Source: Icerya purchasi
Lineage: Eukaryota > Arthropoda > Insecta > Hemiptera > Monophlebidae
Direction of reading: 5' to 3'
Length of the DNA stretch: 64,000 nt
Assembly: GCA_039619475.1 (NCBI GenBank)
Contig: CM077115.1
Location: forward strand, 516,542,815 to 516,606,814
In this document: positions 44,189-56,889 of the stretch, one piece after another
How positions within the stretch are numbered: position 1 is the first letter of the stretch
How the letters are laid out: each line of letters begins with the position of its first letter
The notes under the pieces: generated by a model
The model's input: only the letters and a program-made list of their open reading frames with translations
The model's database searches: none
Told to the model about the DNA's origin: nothing
Program-made: the position numbers and the translations under genes

Positions 44189-45379
44189 CAAACAAAGAAA
44201 TTCGAATAACGTATAATTAACAATAAGTGTGTATTTACACTTGAAAAAGTTCTTAACGAAAAAGCACTGTAGAATATGGGCGAGTTGTGTTTTTTAAAAA
44301 AGCCCGCGAGATGGTCCAATGGTAATTCCTTTTTCCAGCAATGTATCGAAATATAAACGCTAATCAATCTACAGAAAACACATTTCACATCCTAAAGCGA
44401 TATTAAGACAAAACAATTTAATACGTTTCGAAATATGGAGATAAATATTCGATATTCTTTAAAGAAATCCGTGGCGCTAAGGAACAAAAACAAAAAAAAT
44501 TGTATAATTCTACAACGAACAAGTGGGCATATCCGACAACAAAGTATGAGCAGTGCTCCTATTCAATATCGTACTGATTCGAAATGAACGGATTAATTTT
44601 AATTAATTATTCGGATTATTTATGGTCCTCGCATTTTATCGTATTTTAAATTACGCTCTTTTCTTTTTTTTTTTAAAGTGGTTTTCAGCGTTTTTCTTGT
44701 CCGGCATTTTAAATTTATCGAAATATATACATTTACGAATATATTATTGTGAACCATTCATCTAACACATTAAAAACTTAAAAACACAAACTCAAAAATT
44801 CAACTTTACATGTGCCTGCAGTGTAGTAAGAGATTTTTTTTACCGGCGAGAGGCATAATTCCAGTATTTACGCGTTTACTCAAAATTCTCTGTGAGATAA
44901 CGAATTGATTTTTAAAGAGACGACAAATCTATTAAAACTCACGATGTATTTTCTTGTACCGGAAAGAACACGGATTCGATTCTTTTTTGTATTCGCCGAA
45001 TTGCTTTTACAGAAAGAAGAAAAAAAAAACAAAACAAAACAAAAAACAAACAACGACAATTACAAGTTACCCTTTTAATGGAAGTATCGTGTGGGGGGAT
45101 ATAATATTACAAAAGCAAACATATTGAATAAGTAAAAAAAAAACAATAATACAACCGTTAAAATATACAAGCGGTACTTCGTTTTAAGCGTTCGCATGTT
45201 TCACGGTTATTCGGTTACTTCTAATTTTAAATTTTGAGTTTTCATCTTTTATTTTTTAATTAATGAGCCGCGTAGCTACAATTAGGAGGGAAATGGGATT
45301 AAATGAGATGGAACAATTTGCCTTGGTTAAGGAAATTTACTGCTTTATCTTTGGAGTTGGAGGAATAGCTAGAACGCGG
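44189..45379. other. No gene seen; AT-rich
   Basis: Contains A/C-rich runs near 45,018-45,050. A tRNA A-box-like phrase at about 44,311 has no matching B box. Confidence 0.4.
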
Positions 45380-45399
45380 CTTGATGGAAGTCCGGGAGA

Positions 45400-45790
45400 A
45401 GCTGTCTTTCTTCTTCTTCTTCTTCTTCTTCGTTAGCCATTATCAGTCCACTGCTGGACCAAGGCCTGCCACAATTTTTTCCAAACGCCGCGATCTTGTG
45501 CTTCTTCCCGCCAGTTTTCTCTGCATTTTCGAATTTCATCTGTCCATTGTATTCTCGGTAGTCGTCCTAAGGGTCGTTTTCCATCAGGTCTCCATGATGT
45601 TGCCACGCTTATCCAGCGGTCTTCGTCTCTATCCATAAATCTCCATGTGCTATTTTTGATGATACATACTGCAACCGTCACTTTCGTTGTTTCTCGGATG
45701 ATACGCTTTTTCGTCCATTTGTGTCCTTCAGAATAATCCCCAACATAGACCTTCCCATTTTTCGTTGATTAATTCTTATTTTTTGTTCCG
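45400..45790 (-). pseudogene. LINE 3' end (RTE-like), with (GAA)n tail
   Basis: The minus-strand frame 45,681-45,433 reads RWISVATSWRPDGKRPLGRL, PRIQWTDEIRKCRENWREEA and QDRGVWKKLWQALVQQWTDN, ending at a TAA. The W-x-P-x-G-K-R-P-x-G-R-P-x-x-R-W-x-D-x-I...A-Q-D-R...W motif is the conserved C-terminus of many insect endonuclease/reverse transcriptase LINEs. Further upstream (about 45,770-45,690) an RSMLGI patch fits the preceding part in another frame. A (TTC)n tract at 45,407-45,431, (GAA)n on the coding strand, makes the 3' tail. Everything upstream is truncated. Confidence 0.85.
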
Positions 45791-47239
45791 TTTTTTCCCC
45801 CCGTTAATACCCACATGTTTCGCTGGTATATTTTAAAACTGGCAGAACACACTAGTCAAACACTCTTTTTTTTTTTTTTTTTCAGATTTAGGGTTAATGT
45901 CTTTAAGTATATTCTTAAGTTTTGAGAACGTTTACTGCCGGACATTTCATCTTCTAAATTGTTTTTGTTCCTTTAATTAATTGTCCTAAAAATAAATGAA
46001 TTTATCTACCATTTATAGTTTGTGTTTATATGTATGCAGTGGCGGACTAAGCCCGTCAGAGGCCCCTCGGGGCGGAAAAGCTGAATGAGCCCCCCCCCGT
46101 TTAAGAAGTTGATGTAATTTTACAATCATTTTATTCAGTTCACATTTGTATGTTTATGTTTATTTACTCGTAGTTAAAATCTTGCAAGTGAAATTTAAAT
46201 TCAACTTAAATAAACATATATGGAATATGGATATGGATGAGGAAAATAAAATACGAATCGATCGGCAAAAACCACCAATTAGTAAAAATAAAGTAATAGG
46301 TAGTTTTTATTTTCAGTAAGTGTGTAGTTGTTATAGCATATTATACTTCGCGCCTTCATTTCACTGAATTCCTTAGTAACTTCAGTGAAATAAATTTCTT
46401 TTGAAACTTTTCTTTCAATTGAAAGCACGGATATTACTATATCTATATTATATCTATAATGATAAGATAACCTTTAGCAAAGGGCCGAGGATAGTAAAAA
46501 AGATACAAAGTGCAATACATAAGTGAAACTGGAACGAAAACTGTATAGACATTAACAAGATTAGCAGTTGTAGTAATTATAAAAATTGTAAATTACTGGT
46601 ACAGGCTGTATTTATTTATTCGTATTTTATCTGTATGGGATGATATTTGTATAGGACCTCCTAACTCCAAACCACCTCTTAGATAGGTACTAAGCATATT
46701 TTTAAAGCTTTGTTTAGGATTTGATCAAGGGAACATGGAGGCGTTTGGAGGCTTTCAGGACTAGATGCCCGATGATTTAACGCACTGAACTATAATTGTA
46801 TAACTAAATATTAAAATTTGCGGAATGATAATTTTTTTTTTTTCAAGTAATAATCACAATAAAAAAAGGGGTAATTTCAAAATAGACTAAATTTGCAATC
46901 AGTTGTTTTAGCCCAGTCTGCGAAGCACGGTTATAATTTTTTCCGTTACTTTTAAAATTGCATAATATTTATTTAGAATACCCCCAATAAAAGCAGCTTC
47001 AAGAAAGTAAAATTCGATCGACTCATTAGCCGATTAATGTGTCTCTATTTTCGCCCCCTCCTTAGAAAAACGAATAACGGAAAAACTTCAACTGGGTTAC
47101 TTTACTGACCTTCAGAATGGCCAAGAAAGCCGAGAGAAGAAATCGAAAATGAATACAAGAAAAGTGTAATTTGCCCAATATCACAACCGCTTTGAACAAT
47201 CTCATGACTTTCGTTCAGTCTGACGAGCTGAGAAGTCTG
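45791..47239. other. No gene seen; one hAT-type end
   Basis: CAGTGGCGGACTAAGCCC at 46,037 looks like the first bases of a hAT element and is followed by the G/C-rich runs often found there, but no matching right end was found within the following kilobases. The rest is AT-rich. Confidence 0.4.
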
Positions 47240-47339
47240 ATATTTAAAACGTGGGTCCACTCACTGCGATAACCTAGATAGAGTTACATGCAGCGTGTGG
47301 TTTAGTACCCCTCCTTAAATAAGAAAAAAAAAAAAAAAA
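47240..47339 (+). repeat. Retroposon-like 3' end with poly-A tail
   Basis: GATAACCTAGATAGAGTTAC, then ATGCAGCGTG, and an A-run at 47,323-47,339. Related to the ends at 31,648-31,714 and, less closely, 32,580-32,700. Confidence 0.4.
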
Positions 47340-49088
47340 TATATACATATATATAAAAAGTGCAATGACGTACTAAATAAATTTGAAATTATTACATCAA
47401 TTTATCGAAGATTAAATCATTTTTTTTCTTTTTACCCGTGCAAATATATACTATATATATATATATATGTCTATTAGACACTTTTATAGTGCAAAAAGTT
47501 GAAATTTTTCATAGGCCGAAATTGCAAGCTGAAATTTTTCTTTTATTCTTAACTTGTAACAAGGGAAATCGGATGTGTTTCCAAATCCAGAACATTACAA
47601 AAAAACCAAGAAAAACCAAGAAAAACCTACAGACTTTTGACAATTTATGAAAAAAAAAATGCGAATTATTTTTGGATTTTCGAAACATCTAAATAGACAT
47701 TATTGGTTGATTTTACGTAGTGAAATATACATGCATTTTAAACACTTTTTTACCTACGCAACTGTTTCGTGTGTAAAATTTAAAATTTTTATCTTAGACT
47801 TTTTTTTTTTTTTGGCCTGAACCAATACAGTTCATTTGGCCACTATCTCTGACTTTTCGCGCATGTATTCGACTTTTATTTTGACTTTTTCAAAACAGCT
47901 ATTTCAGTTTTGGATATTTCGAACGACAAGAGTAACGTTTTCATTCACCTCTTCGATAGTGTAAATAACACTAACAAATTTCTGAAATCAAATGACCGCA
48001 ACATTTTTTGTATAAAATAATGTGTAATTTCCGTTTACTTTTTTTTTTTTTTTTTTTTGCATTCTGTAAGGGAAAAAATTACAACTAACCGAAAGCGACA
48101 TTGTCCGTTAGTGTTATAACGCGGGTGCAATAATTTCAGTCGGTAAAATGTGATAATTTTGGACATTTTCAAAACCATTGCGATTCATCGGTCAAGCGAA
48201 TAGTTCTTACATGATTTACCTTAGAAAAATGTCCTTTTCTTTTTTAATGATAGAAAATAGTTTTTAACTGGCCATTATTAATCGGAGAAAGAAATTATTG
48301 TTAGGAAAAAACGAGAGAAACCGAACAAAAGTCTTCTTTGGAAAACCGTGCAAAGTGATTAATTCACGAATCTGTGCAGCTGTTCCGCTGATGAGGTTTG
48401 TGAGTTTTCTCTGATAACGGTATTCTATACAAGACGCTTTTTATCCGTACAGCGGCAGCCGATTTTTATTACGTTATGCAGAAGTTACCCTGAGCGTAAT
48501 TATAATAATTAATGCAAATGTTCATTACAGTTCATTCGTTCTTGTATACTCAAGTTCATTACAGTGTACGTATGCACCATGTTATTGCTCAGAATGCGAA
48601 TAATGAATGGTTCTGCACTTTTATCACATATTGTTGAAGCGTTTGTGCACATTTTTCCTTTTTTACTTCAACCGTATGCTGATACACACACACTGCTACA
48701 CACACACATGTATATACAAATAAATATATATATATATATATATTCATCTTATAAATTGTTCCTATTAATTTCTCAATACGAATTTAGCGTCATTAATGCG
48801 AGGCAAAAATTTTTCTTGTATATAATAATAGTACTAAAATGTGTGCGGTCAGCACTTGTTCTGAATTCATTTATAATCTAATGAAGCTAGGATTAACTGA
48901 TCTATTGGCCCTTTCTATTACATAATTTTAATTAAAATAAATTAAATTAAAATTAGGTTAATATTAAATATTCAGGCATGGTTAATCTAGCTTTATGTAG
49001 ATAAGAAAAAATTGATAAACTCGCAATAACTTAATAACGAGAAGTAATTAGCTAATTCTTAATGGGAATCGAGTTTTCTTGTGTATCT

Positions 49089-49090
<2 letters not shown>
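47340..49090. other. No gene seen; simple repeats
   Basis: (TA)n at about 47,450-47,468 and 48,724-48,742, a T-run at about 48,039-48,058. Short frames only (up to 105 codons at 48,564-48,881, which crosses the TA repeat). Confidence 0.4.
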
Positions 49091-49123
<33 letters not shown>

Positions 49124-50570
49124 GCGGATAATGTTCAGTTATTCAGCAGTAATATATTTAAACGCCAGAACAGAACAGAACGTATATTTAGCTAAATATA
49201 GTAATACAGTATTTATAAACAAAAATGCGTACCAGCTCGAAAGAAACTTAACCGCATTATATTAGTGTGATAAAAATAGTACATTTACGTATTGTTAACA
49301 AAAATATAAATACTATACAAAAAAATACAAAGGGCAAAAAAAAGTATAACAAAAAACCCAAAATAATCAAAAATTACAACCAATTGTTACCATTGAAAAC
49401 ATTACTTAGCAGTCTAGAGATATCACTAACTAACTAACTAAATTGTGTTTAATCCGTCGATGCTTATATTTAACGTACATCCGAGTTAGTTGCTCGGAAT
49501 TATAATCGCCTATATTCCTGATAAGCATATTGCTATGGTAGGAACAGCCATGAAAAAATTGTTTTGCTGTATTAATTATAAAATCTTTTACATAAAGCAA
49601 CTATAACTAATTATGCATACATATTATATATTTTAGTCCAGCGGGGAACGTTTAACATATACCGACAACGCCTATTTTGTAGTAATTTAAATTAATTAAA
49701 ATCGGAGTTCGAAATCGAGCACCAAACTGGAGCTGAATAAGCCAATATTGGTCTAATAATACGTTTATAGATAATAAGCTTGTTTGCGGTGTTTAAGTAA
49801 GATCTCCGATCGATAATTGACTACAAAGCTGCAATGGTTCTATTTGTTTTCTCTTCAGCGTATTTTAAGTGTTCCTTAAAAGATAATCTTTTATCTAGAA
49901 TTACACCAAGATATCGAACATGATTAGCTAGTCCTGGTGCCTTTAATACTCAGTTGCCCTAGTAGGATGGGATATCTACGAGTAAAATGTATAGCCTTTG
50001 TTTTAGTTGGATTAATTTCGATTTTCCATTTTTCCAAAAATTTTAAAACCCGAAAACTGTACAGCTGTAGATAATTATAAATGGTAGACGTTCTATACGA
50101 GCTACAATATAATGTAGTAGTATCATCAGCATATAAAGCTAAACTCGTGTGTTGCAACTTAGCGAGATCGGACAAGTAGACTGAAAAGAGAAAAGGCCCC
50201 AGTACACTACCTTGAGGAACTCTTGCGACGGCAGTTTATTGATTTACCCGATCTTGTAATGAAACGTAAAAAGTTCTATTGCGTAAGTAACTTCTAATTA
50301 ATTTGATTAGATATTTCGGAAAATTATATTTTAACATTTTGTAAATCAGCCCGTCGTGCCAAGTCGTGTCAAATGCTTTTGCAATGTCAAATGAAATTAA
50401 TCCAGTGTGTTTGTTTATATTAAAGTTATGCGTGGCATGCTCAGTGATCCTAGCAACTTGATGCGTATTAGAATAACCTGATCTGAAACCAAATTGCTCC
50501 ACTAGAAGTATGTTATTACTATCGGCGAAATTACGAAGCCTGTGTAGCATAACTTTTTCCGCTACGCCAG
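49091..50570 (-). pseudogene. Jockey-like LINE: reverse transcriptase and 3' end, 5' truncated
   Basis: The minus-strand frame from 50,550 reads VEQFGFRSGYSNTHQVARIT, then SFDIAKAFDTTWHDGLIYKM (first catalytic Asp); an in-frame TAA near 50,236 follows, then RVPQGSVLGPF, LYADDTTTLY (catalytic pair) and WKIEINPTKTKAIHFTRR. After a frame change near 49,935: VRYLGVILDKRLSFKEHLKY and RPILAYSAPVWCS. Further down are diverged coding remnants shared with 60.84-61.28 kb. A T-run at 49,091-49,119 is the poly-A tail. No RNase H is visible, as in Jockey. Two stops and at least one frameshift make it inactive, but the polymerase core is well kept. Confidence 0.9.
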
Positions 50571-50614
50571 GGTGATGTCTTCTTGATAATGAAACAGTTT
50601 TATTTTTCTTCTTT

Positions 50615-50720
50615 TAAAAGAATTCGTCAATTAGAACATTAGCCCAAGAAATGGAAAGATGAAAATTAAAAATAATTCGAGAGTAAGGATAATAAAAATA
50701 GAAGGAAATGGCTAATATAA
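50615..50720 (-). pseudogene. LINE tail of the copy c/e type
   Basis: ATTCGTCAATTAGAACATTA and then GCCCAAGAA match the 3' end of copies c and e (GTCGTCTACTAGGACATTGACCCAAGAA-type, read in pieces). It ends near 50,600 in a T-rich stretch (A-tail on the minus strand), directly beside the truncated 5' end of the Jockey-like LINE. Confidence 0.5.
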
Positions 50721-53700
50721 CAAGTATAGTGCATGTTTGTTTAATTTAGTTGAAAAAGAGAGTTACTGACACAAAATTATTAAATAATTTTTGTTCACCG
50801 GTATAATTCTGGGCATTGCGCCTGTTTTCAGCCGGCTAATTTATTATTTGTCTCAGCATTTATTTCTTCGTTTACATTATTTGAAATTATGCAGTACAAG
50901 GTTTAAAACATAAACCTATATTATCACACGCATCTCACACTTTAATTTTAACATGTCCTCGCTCTAACACATATCCATCGGACAATGGATAGTAGTGTAA
51001 GTGTCGAAATAGTTATGAGTTGAAAATTGAAAAAATAAAAAAAAAAGTGAAAACGGAATGTGCCTTGGAAAATTCTTTGGCAATTTGAAATCTAAGTACT
51101 GAGTTTTGAACGTTTTTAGCTGACTCTGAAAATTCCATCTCTCCGATCCGGTGCAAATAAAAGATTATAAATTACGCCTGTGCGTATATTGGCATCGGCG
51201 GCTGTGCCGTACAATCGAGGCCCCAGCGATGACATGCATGGAAACGGCTAATATTTTCTGAGCGACAGTTGCATAGCGCGGATGCATACATAACACAGTT
51301 TTGCAGGAGCGGCTGTAGTGTGCACAGGAACGAATGGGTTAATTTTGAAAAAATAGTAGTCTGATTATCAAACAGGTAAGGCATATCGGCGTACAGGTTG
51401 GGTCCCTTTCCTAGGATTATTATTCAAATTACTGTATGTGTATCACGGGGGGAAGAGGAAGTAGGGGTAGATTCGACATCTGGACAGAAAATTGGAGTTC
51501 AATTTTGGAACCGGCGTAGGCTGAGCTAACTTCGAAAATCGGCTAAAGAGACGTTCGATTTATTAGAAGAAGGGTATCCTGATGATACTCGGTAATTCAA
51601 CAATATTTCGATGGCATAGCACGTTTTCGAAAAATATTCCCGATTCTGCTTCTGTTTCTAAGCATTCGGATCCCAAACGCATAGATCGTTGTTTTCAGGC
51701 CAGAGGTTCCCTATTTATGGAGAAGATTAATATGAATGATGATGATTCTGTACTAGACACTGGTAATAATTTATGTAAAAATTTCGGAATACACTTCCTT
51801 CCGAAATGTTGTAATTTTTTTGTCTAAAAAAACGGTAGGGGTCGACGAAACACTTTTTTTTCAAATCGATGCTACGGGCGAACGGTGGAAGGTAGGAACT
51901 TTCGGTTTGTTTCATTCGATAGCTAATTAAATGGACTTTGAGATGTTCTCGTAGCGAATGCGCTGTGAGTGGTTACTCACACCAGAGTTGCTCTCACTTC
52001 CCGTGGGACAGCCATTCTATATATCTATATATATATATATATATATATCAATTGATAATTCAGTCAGATGCCTTGAAAACTGTTGAGAACTGATTAGATA
52101 CAACTGACTCTACCTAATATCGAACTTTACCATTGAATATTATTCGACCTTTACTAACAAGCAGCCCGTTCAGTTTGGCATGAAAACTTTTACTTCTGTT
52201 GTATGGCTAGCGCTGAATTCAGTTCCTAAATACTGGCGTTAGGAAAACGCTGTTCAGAAAAAGACCAGTTTTTTAAGCCATAATTTTGATTTAAAAGTTG
52301 TAAACCGGCTTTGTCTTTGACTCGAAGCTGTGGAGATTAAATATCGATTAAATATTGGTAAACAAAGACCCAGCCTGTCATTACGATCAGTAATCTTTTT
52401 CGCTGCAAAGAAATGTAATTACTCCACTTCGAAAGCAGTTTTATAATATGGTTTTCTTTTTTAAAATGGGAAATTTAGAAATTTTGGAATTTAAATTCTA
52501 AAAGTATCGATTAATGATACATCTTTCGCAAACCGAGAAGAGAAGTTTATTTCAATCGTATCTTATCTTTATGTATGCGTATAGCTGTATTTTAAAAATA
52601 ACGGGGAAAAAAAAAACATAATTCCGGAAATATTAAAAAAGGTAAATTTTTAAAACATTTCAAGTATAAAAACAAGCGATCTCGACTTAAGTTGTTTTGT
52701 TTTTTATTAAAAAGAAAACAAAAAAAAACAAAACAATAACCAAATTGAATTTTTTCGGTGCAGGTAGCATCTTGCGAAATTTATATACATATGTGTATGA
52801 GTGGACCTTATTAAAAGCAACATCTACTCGTATTTTAAAATTGGTGTGATTGATTATGTGGTCTTTAAAAACCACGTCGTTATTTCGGTGTACCGTACAG
52901 CCGTGCGACACAATAAATAATTTCCTACTTGTTTCCGTAATTAAGGACGCATTCGGGGAAATGTACATCCGGCAAGATTGGTAAAAGAAACAATCTGAAT
53001 TGTTCTGCGCAAACATTTATCGGCCAGTACGCATCCAGTCAGGCACTTTCAATGAGGCTCACCACCTTTATGTATTGATGATTAAATTTCTGATCTTTTT
53101 TGGAATGTTGCGAAAATGTAGTTAATATATTTCCGTTGTTTATTTAACTTTTGCTTTAAAATATTTAACGTCGGTAAGATATCTGCTAACATAATTAAAT
53201 AGTAACTCGATGAGAGATGGTAATAATGGTAAATCAAAAACTGTAAAGCTAAATAATAATAACGAATGCAGGTTATTTTCACATGGTATTCCTAATAATT
53301 ATATCTTTTCAAATTAATTGATATGCGGAGCTTTAGCGTAATTATTATTATTATCAGTGTGTATTTAATTTAATTTGAAATTTAATATACACACATATAT
53401 ACGTAACATTTAAACAAATTTTCGTCTATGTACAAACCGCGCGAGCAACTAAATTACAGTTATATGTAGTATCTGCGAGGGAATGATTTAATTCGAAAAA
53501 AAAAAACAAAAAAACTTCAGTTACCAAAAACATATTACTGAAAACATAAGTATAATGGTTACAGAAAATTCTTTTAAAATATAATTAATAATAATAATTC
53601 GACGATTACGTTCCCTATATTAATAAATTTAAAGGTGCAGTCACGATGAACAGATGCGCACCTTTTAATAGTGAAGCGTTAATCATGTATGACTCTACAA

Positions 53701-53774
53701 TTAGACTTACGATTATTTATCACAACTCATTTAATTTATTCGATTATCTTGCATTGTTTCTACACCTTGTTCAT
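50721..53774. other. Long stretch without a recognisable gene
   Basis: Contains a (TA)n run at 52,020-52,048 and A-rich runs at about 52,608 and 53,499. The 81-codon frame at 51,582-51,827 and the 109-codon minus frame at 53,016-52,687 are unrecognised. GTATGGCTAGCGC...ACTGGCG near 52,200 loosely resembles the right end of the piggyBac-like candidate. Confidence 0.4.
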
Positions 53775-54178
53775 GGACGTCGCCAAGGGGAGCAGGGGAA
53801 GGCCGTTACCCCTGGGGCCTCGAAGCTTCGGTATTCATAGGCGCGTAATTGTGGACAATTTGGAAGATTTTATTATGTATTATTTCTTCCTGTAAACGTT
53901 TGTTTCAATGATATTATAAGTTATGTATTTTTAAACCTTAAATTACGTTACAAAGTTATAGTTTTAAATGTTACACGGACACAAAGTACCTTTTAATTTT
54001 ATGATAAATTAGTAGAACAATTTGCCAAGAAGACACGAAAATTACATTTTAATTAAGATTTTATTCTCGTTTAATAAAATATTAAGCCTTTACAAATTAT
54101 ACATTTTATTCGTTTCCTATAATATCCTGTTTCTATCATCTTGTCCCTCCACCCCTGGTTCATCGGCTGGCGACGTCC
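53775..54178. mobile_element. 404-bp hAT-like MITE
   Basis: The ends are GGACGTCGCCAAGGGG and, reverse-complemented, GGACGTCGCCAGCCGA, an 11-bp perfect inverted repeat with a common AGGGG further in. The flanks are TTGTTCAT (53,767-53,774) and TTGATCAT (54,179-54,186), an 8-bp duplication with one difference. The interior is AT-rich and non-coding. The 8-bp duplication suggests hAT; the family is otherwise unknown. Confidence 0.65.
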
Positions 54179-54186
54179 TTGATCAT

Positions 54187-56889
54187 GTTTAACTATCATG
54201 TTGCAGCGGGGCTAGTTTTCGAAGCAAGGATGGGGAGACAATGCAAGTGATGAAATGCGAACAGAATAACTTTTAAACTATTTCTGCTCATACTTGTGTG
54301 TGATATTGTAAAAGTTGTCGAGCTTTTTTCTACAATTTAATATGCGAGTTTCCTTTAAAAACATTTTACCGATTTTTACAACGAACAGAGTAAAGCGAAT
54401 ATTTCGAAAATCACTGCAGAAAAACCGAAACAATTATGGAGATACTTCACCTGGAAACGTAATATCTTCTATCTCCGTGACGACGGTCGCATATGAAACT
54501 CTACGAACGGCGCAAAATTTGATTTAGTCTTTTGTGAATAAGCCCGTTCGAACGACCCGTCGTTGACAAGATTTCCAAACAACTACACCGTTTTTATTCT
54601 AATATCCGGTCGCTGTTCGCGCTTCATCTAACTCCATATCCTCTTACCACTTACACGGCCCATCCATTACTACAATGCCAGCGTGCTTTCTCTTCATCTA
54701 ACTCCATAATATCCTCTTACCACTTACACGGTCCATCCATTATTACAAAGCCAGCGTGCTTTCTCCCGTTGAAGCAGCAATTTAGCGCAAGATGTATTTA
54801 TTGGCTCGGAGGGCATGCTCGAAAAGTTCTCCCCGCTTCGTATTCGCATTCGCATTCCCATTCCCATTCGCATGCAATAGAACACGGACTACCGATCGAT
54901 GTTTCCGTAGACGCAAAAAAGTATCGTTTCAGACGAGAATCGAGATTGCCTTACTTTATTGGTTACGAACGACATCGAAAACCGATCGAAATTTAAAATT
55001 TTTTGTTTCTTTTTTTTTAAATATTCGCGTCAATTTTTCTAGATTTGCTACTTGCGAATTTTCCCCAGACATAATGCGTTATAAGGGCGTATCTGTGTAT
55101 AGCGATAAGAATTTAGCAGAATGATATTTCACTCTTGTGCTTAAATTTTTGTACGGCTAAAGCACACCGTGCGAAGCTTACAGTAAGCCGAACACATTTA
55201 TGTTAGCAGCTACGAGAACCTGGCTTAGTTTGAGCGGGCGGCACACTGATATCCACTCGTTTTCTACGCGTCCTTCTTCGGGCGTATCAAAGTAGCAAGC
55301 AGCCAAATTCGACAGTCACACTGTGTTCTGTTTTGTTTTTTTCCCTTTCTCCCCTATGGGGAGGCCAGAGTACAAATTAACACACTATCATCAGCAGAAG
55401 AAAATTAATATCCTAGAAACAAGTTGAATAGCAGTTGGTATTACAGACAAAAAATAATCCTGTTACCGACGTTGTTCTTTTGCTTTTTTCCCCCTTGTTT
55501 TGGTTTTCCTCTGGCCTTGCCAATACTAGATTACCCATCAACACGCGCAAATATTAGGAGTCACAAGGAATGGAATGTGACTAAGACCCCTATACTAAGG
55601 ATGGAGAAGTAATGACAACGTTGTAGTTTGTATAAAAAGGCAGGCAGTAAAAAAAAACAAAACAGTAGACATTCTAATTCGGCTGCTGTTATAGTAGCCC
55701 GGTTGTATTTGTTTTTTGTTTTATTTTTTTTTTTACAAAACACCATAAACAATAAGATGAAAATTACAAGTTTTTTTTTTTGTTTTTTTTTTTCTTTTTG
55801 GGGCTCGTTAACCAGGGTATTTAACCAGAAACAAAAATTACAAGTTGTTTTAGGTTTATTGGTTCCTGATCCTATAAGTGAACATGTTTAGTTTTACCCG
55901 GTTTTTTAATTGAATAAGAAATGACAAAATTGCCATCTCCTGTTATACTATAAATATTATTATCACTATTTTTTATATCGGTGTAAATAGAACTTTCTTA
56001 ATGATGTTGATGATGATCGCTAAATCCAATATCAGAGCAAAGCGTAATAAAAGCTAAGCGAGCATGATAAGGAGTTATGAATTAAAAGCTGTTTTCGCCA
56101 CATGTCTACCCTTCCCGGCGAACTGACATTCTCTATTCTAATCTGTTATTTCTTAAGAACTCCCTAGTGTCCTCATTGCGGTTCATACACATCCGATCAC
56201 CGTCCTTGCCCCATTATTCCTTCATTCTATTAATTTTTGACCGAATTAGTATTTTTAATTTAACCCTCTCTTCTTTCGTATGGTTTTTAGGCGGAGATTA
56301 TTTGTCGACGTTCTAGTGATCTCGGTGCGTGATCATCGGGCATTGCAAATAAACTTACAAAGGAGGTGATGGTGACTGATTTTTTTCCACACAGCATTTG
56401 GTAAAAAAGCGAAAACGAATTTCACCGTTTTTTACATTGTTAAACTCGGGAAAAGACACACCGTCTACGGTTAGCAAGTTAATACGATATGCGACCAAAA
56501 AGTAACGAAAACCTGGTAACTGCGTGCGCTTAGCTTAGGTAAATCCTCATTTTTTGACATTTATTGCTCATCATCGTAGTCCGTTCCGCGCTCATTCACG
56601 TAATAATAATCTCGGTCCCTCATTTTTCCTTCAATTGTCGCGATTTCTGTCATCCTTCCAAAATACTTTTTCTAACTTACTTTCCAAATCCCCCTTCTTC
56701 GGGCGGTAATTTTTAACGTTAACTTTACAGCACTATGAATTTCTTTCGCATCAAATCATTTTCACTGGTAGCGGCCCCGTCCCCGACCGAACTTCTTTTA
56801 TGCATCCAGATTTTAGCCCTTATCGGGGGGGGGGGGGATCATTTTCTCTTCCTTCTTTTTGTTTCACCTTAACAAACCTGCATTATTTT
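54187..56889. other. No gene seen; tandem duplication and simple repeats
   Basis: 54,622-54,691 and 54,692-54,764 are tandem copies of a 70/73-bp unit (see separate entry); 54,841-54,874 is a (GCATTC)n-like hexamer repeat. 56,170-56,330 has a weak Cys-x2-Cys...His patch that might be another LINE knuckle. No assignable gene. Confidence 0.45.
54622..54764. repeat. Tandem duplication, 70/73-bp units
   Basis: Two adjacent copies starting CTTCATCTAACTCCATA and ending CCAGCGTGCTTTCT, with a few substitutions and a 3-bp length difference. Confidence 0.92.

Noticed and set aside
44308..44370. Possible tRNA gene, because TGGTCCAATGG matches an A box
   Set aside because: No B box (GGTTCRANNCC type) or cloverleaf pairing follows at the right distance.
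46037..46090. Complete hAT element starting CAGTGGCGGACTAAGC
   Set aside because: No matching right end or 8-bp duplication was found, so only an end-like sequence can be claimed.
51582..51827. Mariner N-terminus (IFRWHSTF)
   Set aside because: The resemblance is a few residues only and no other transposase part is near.
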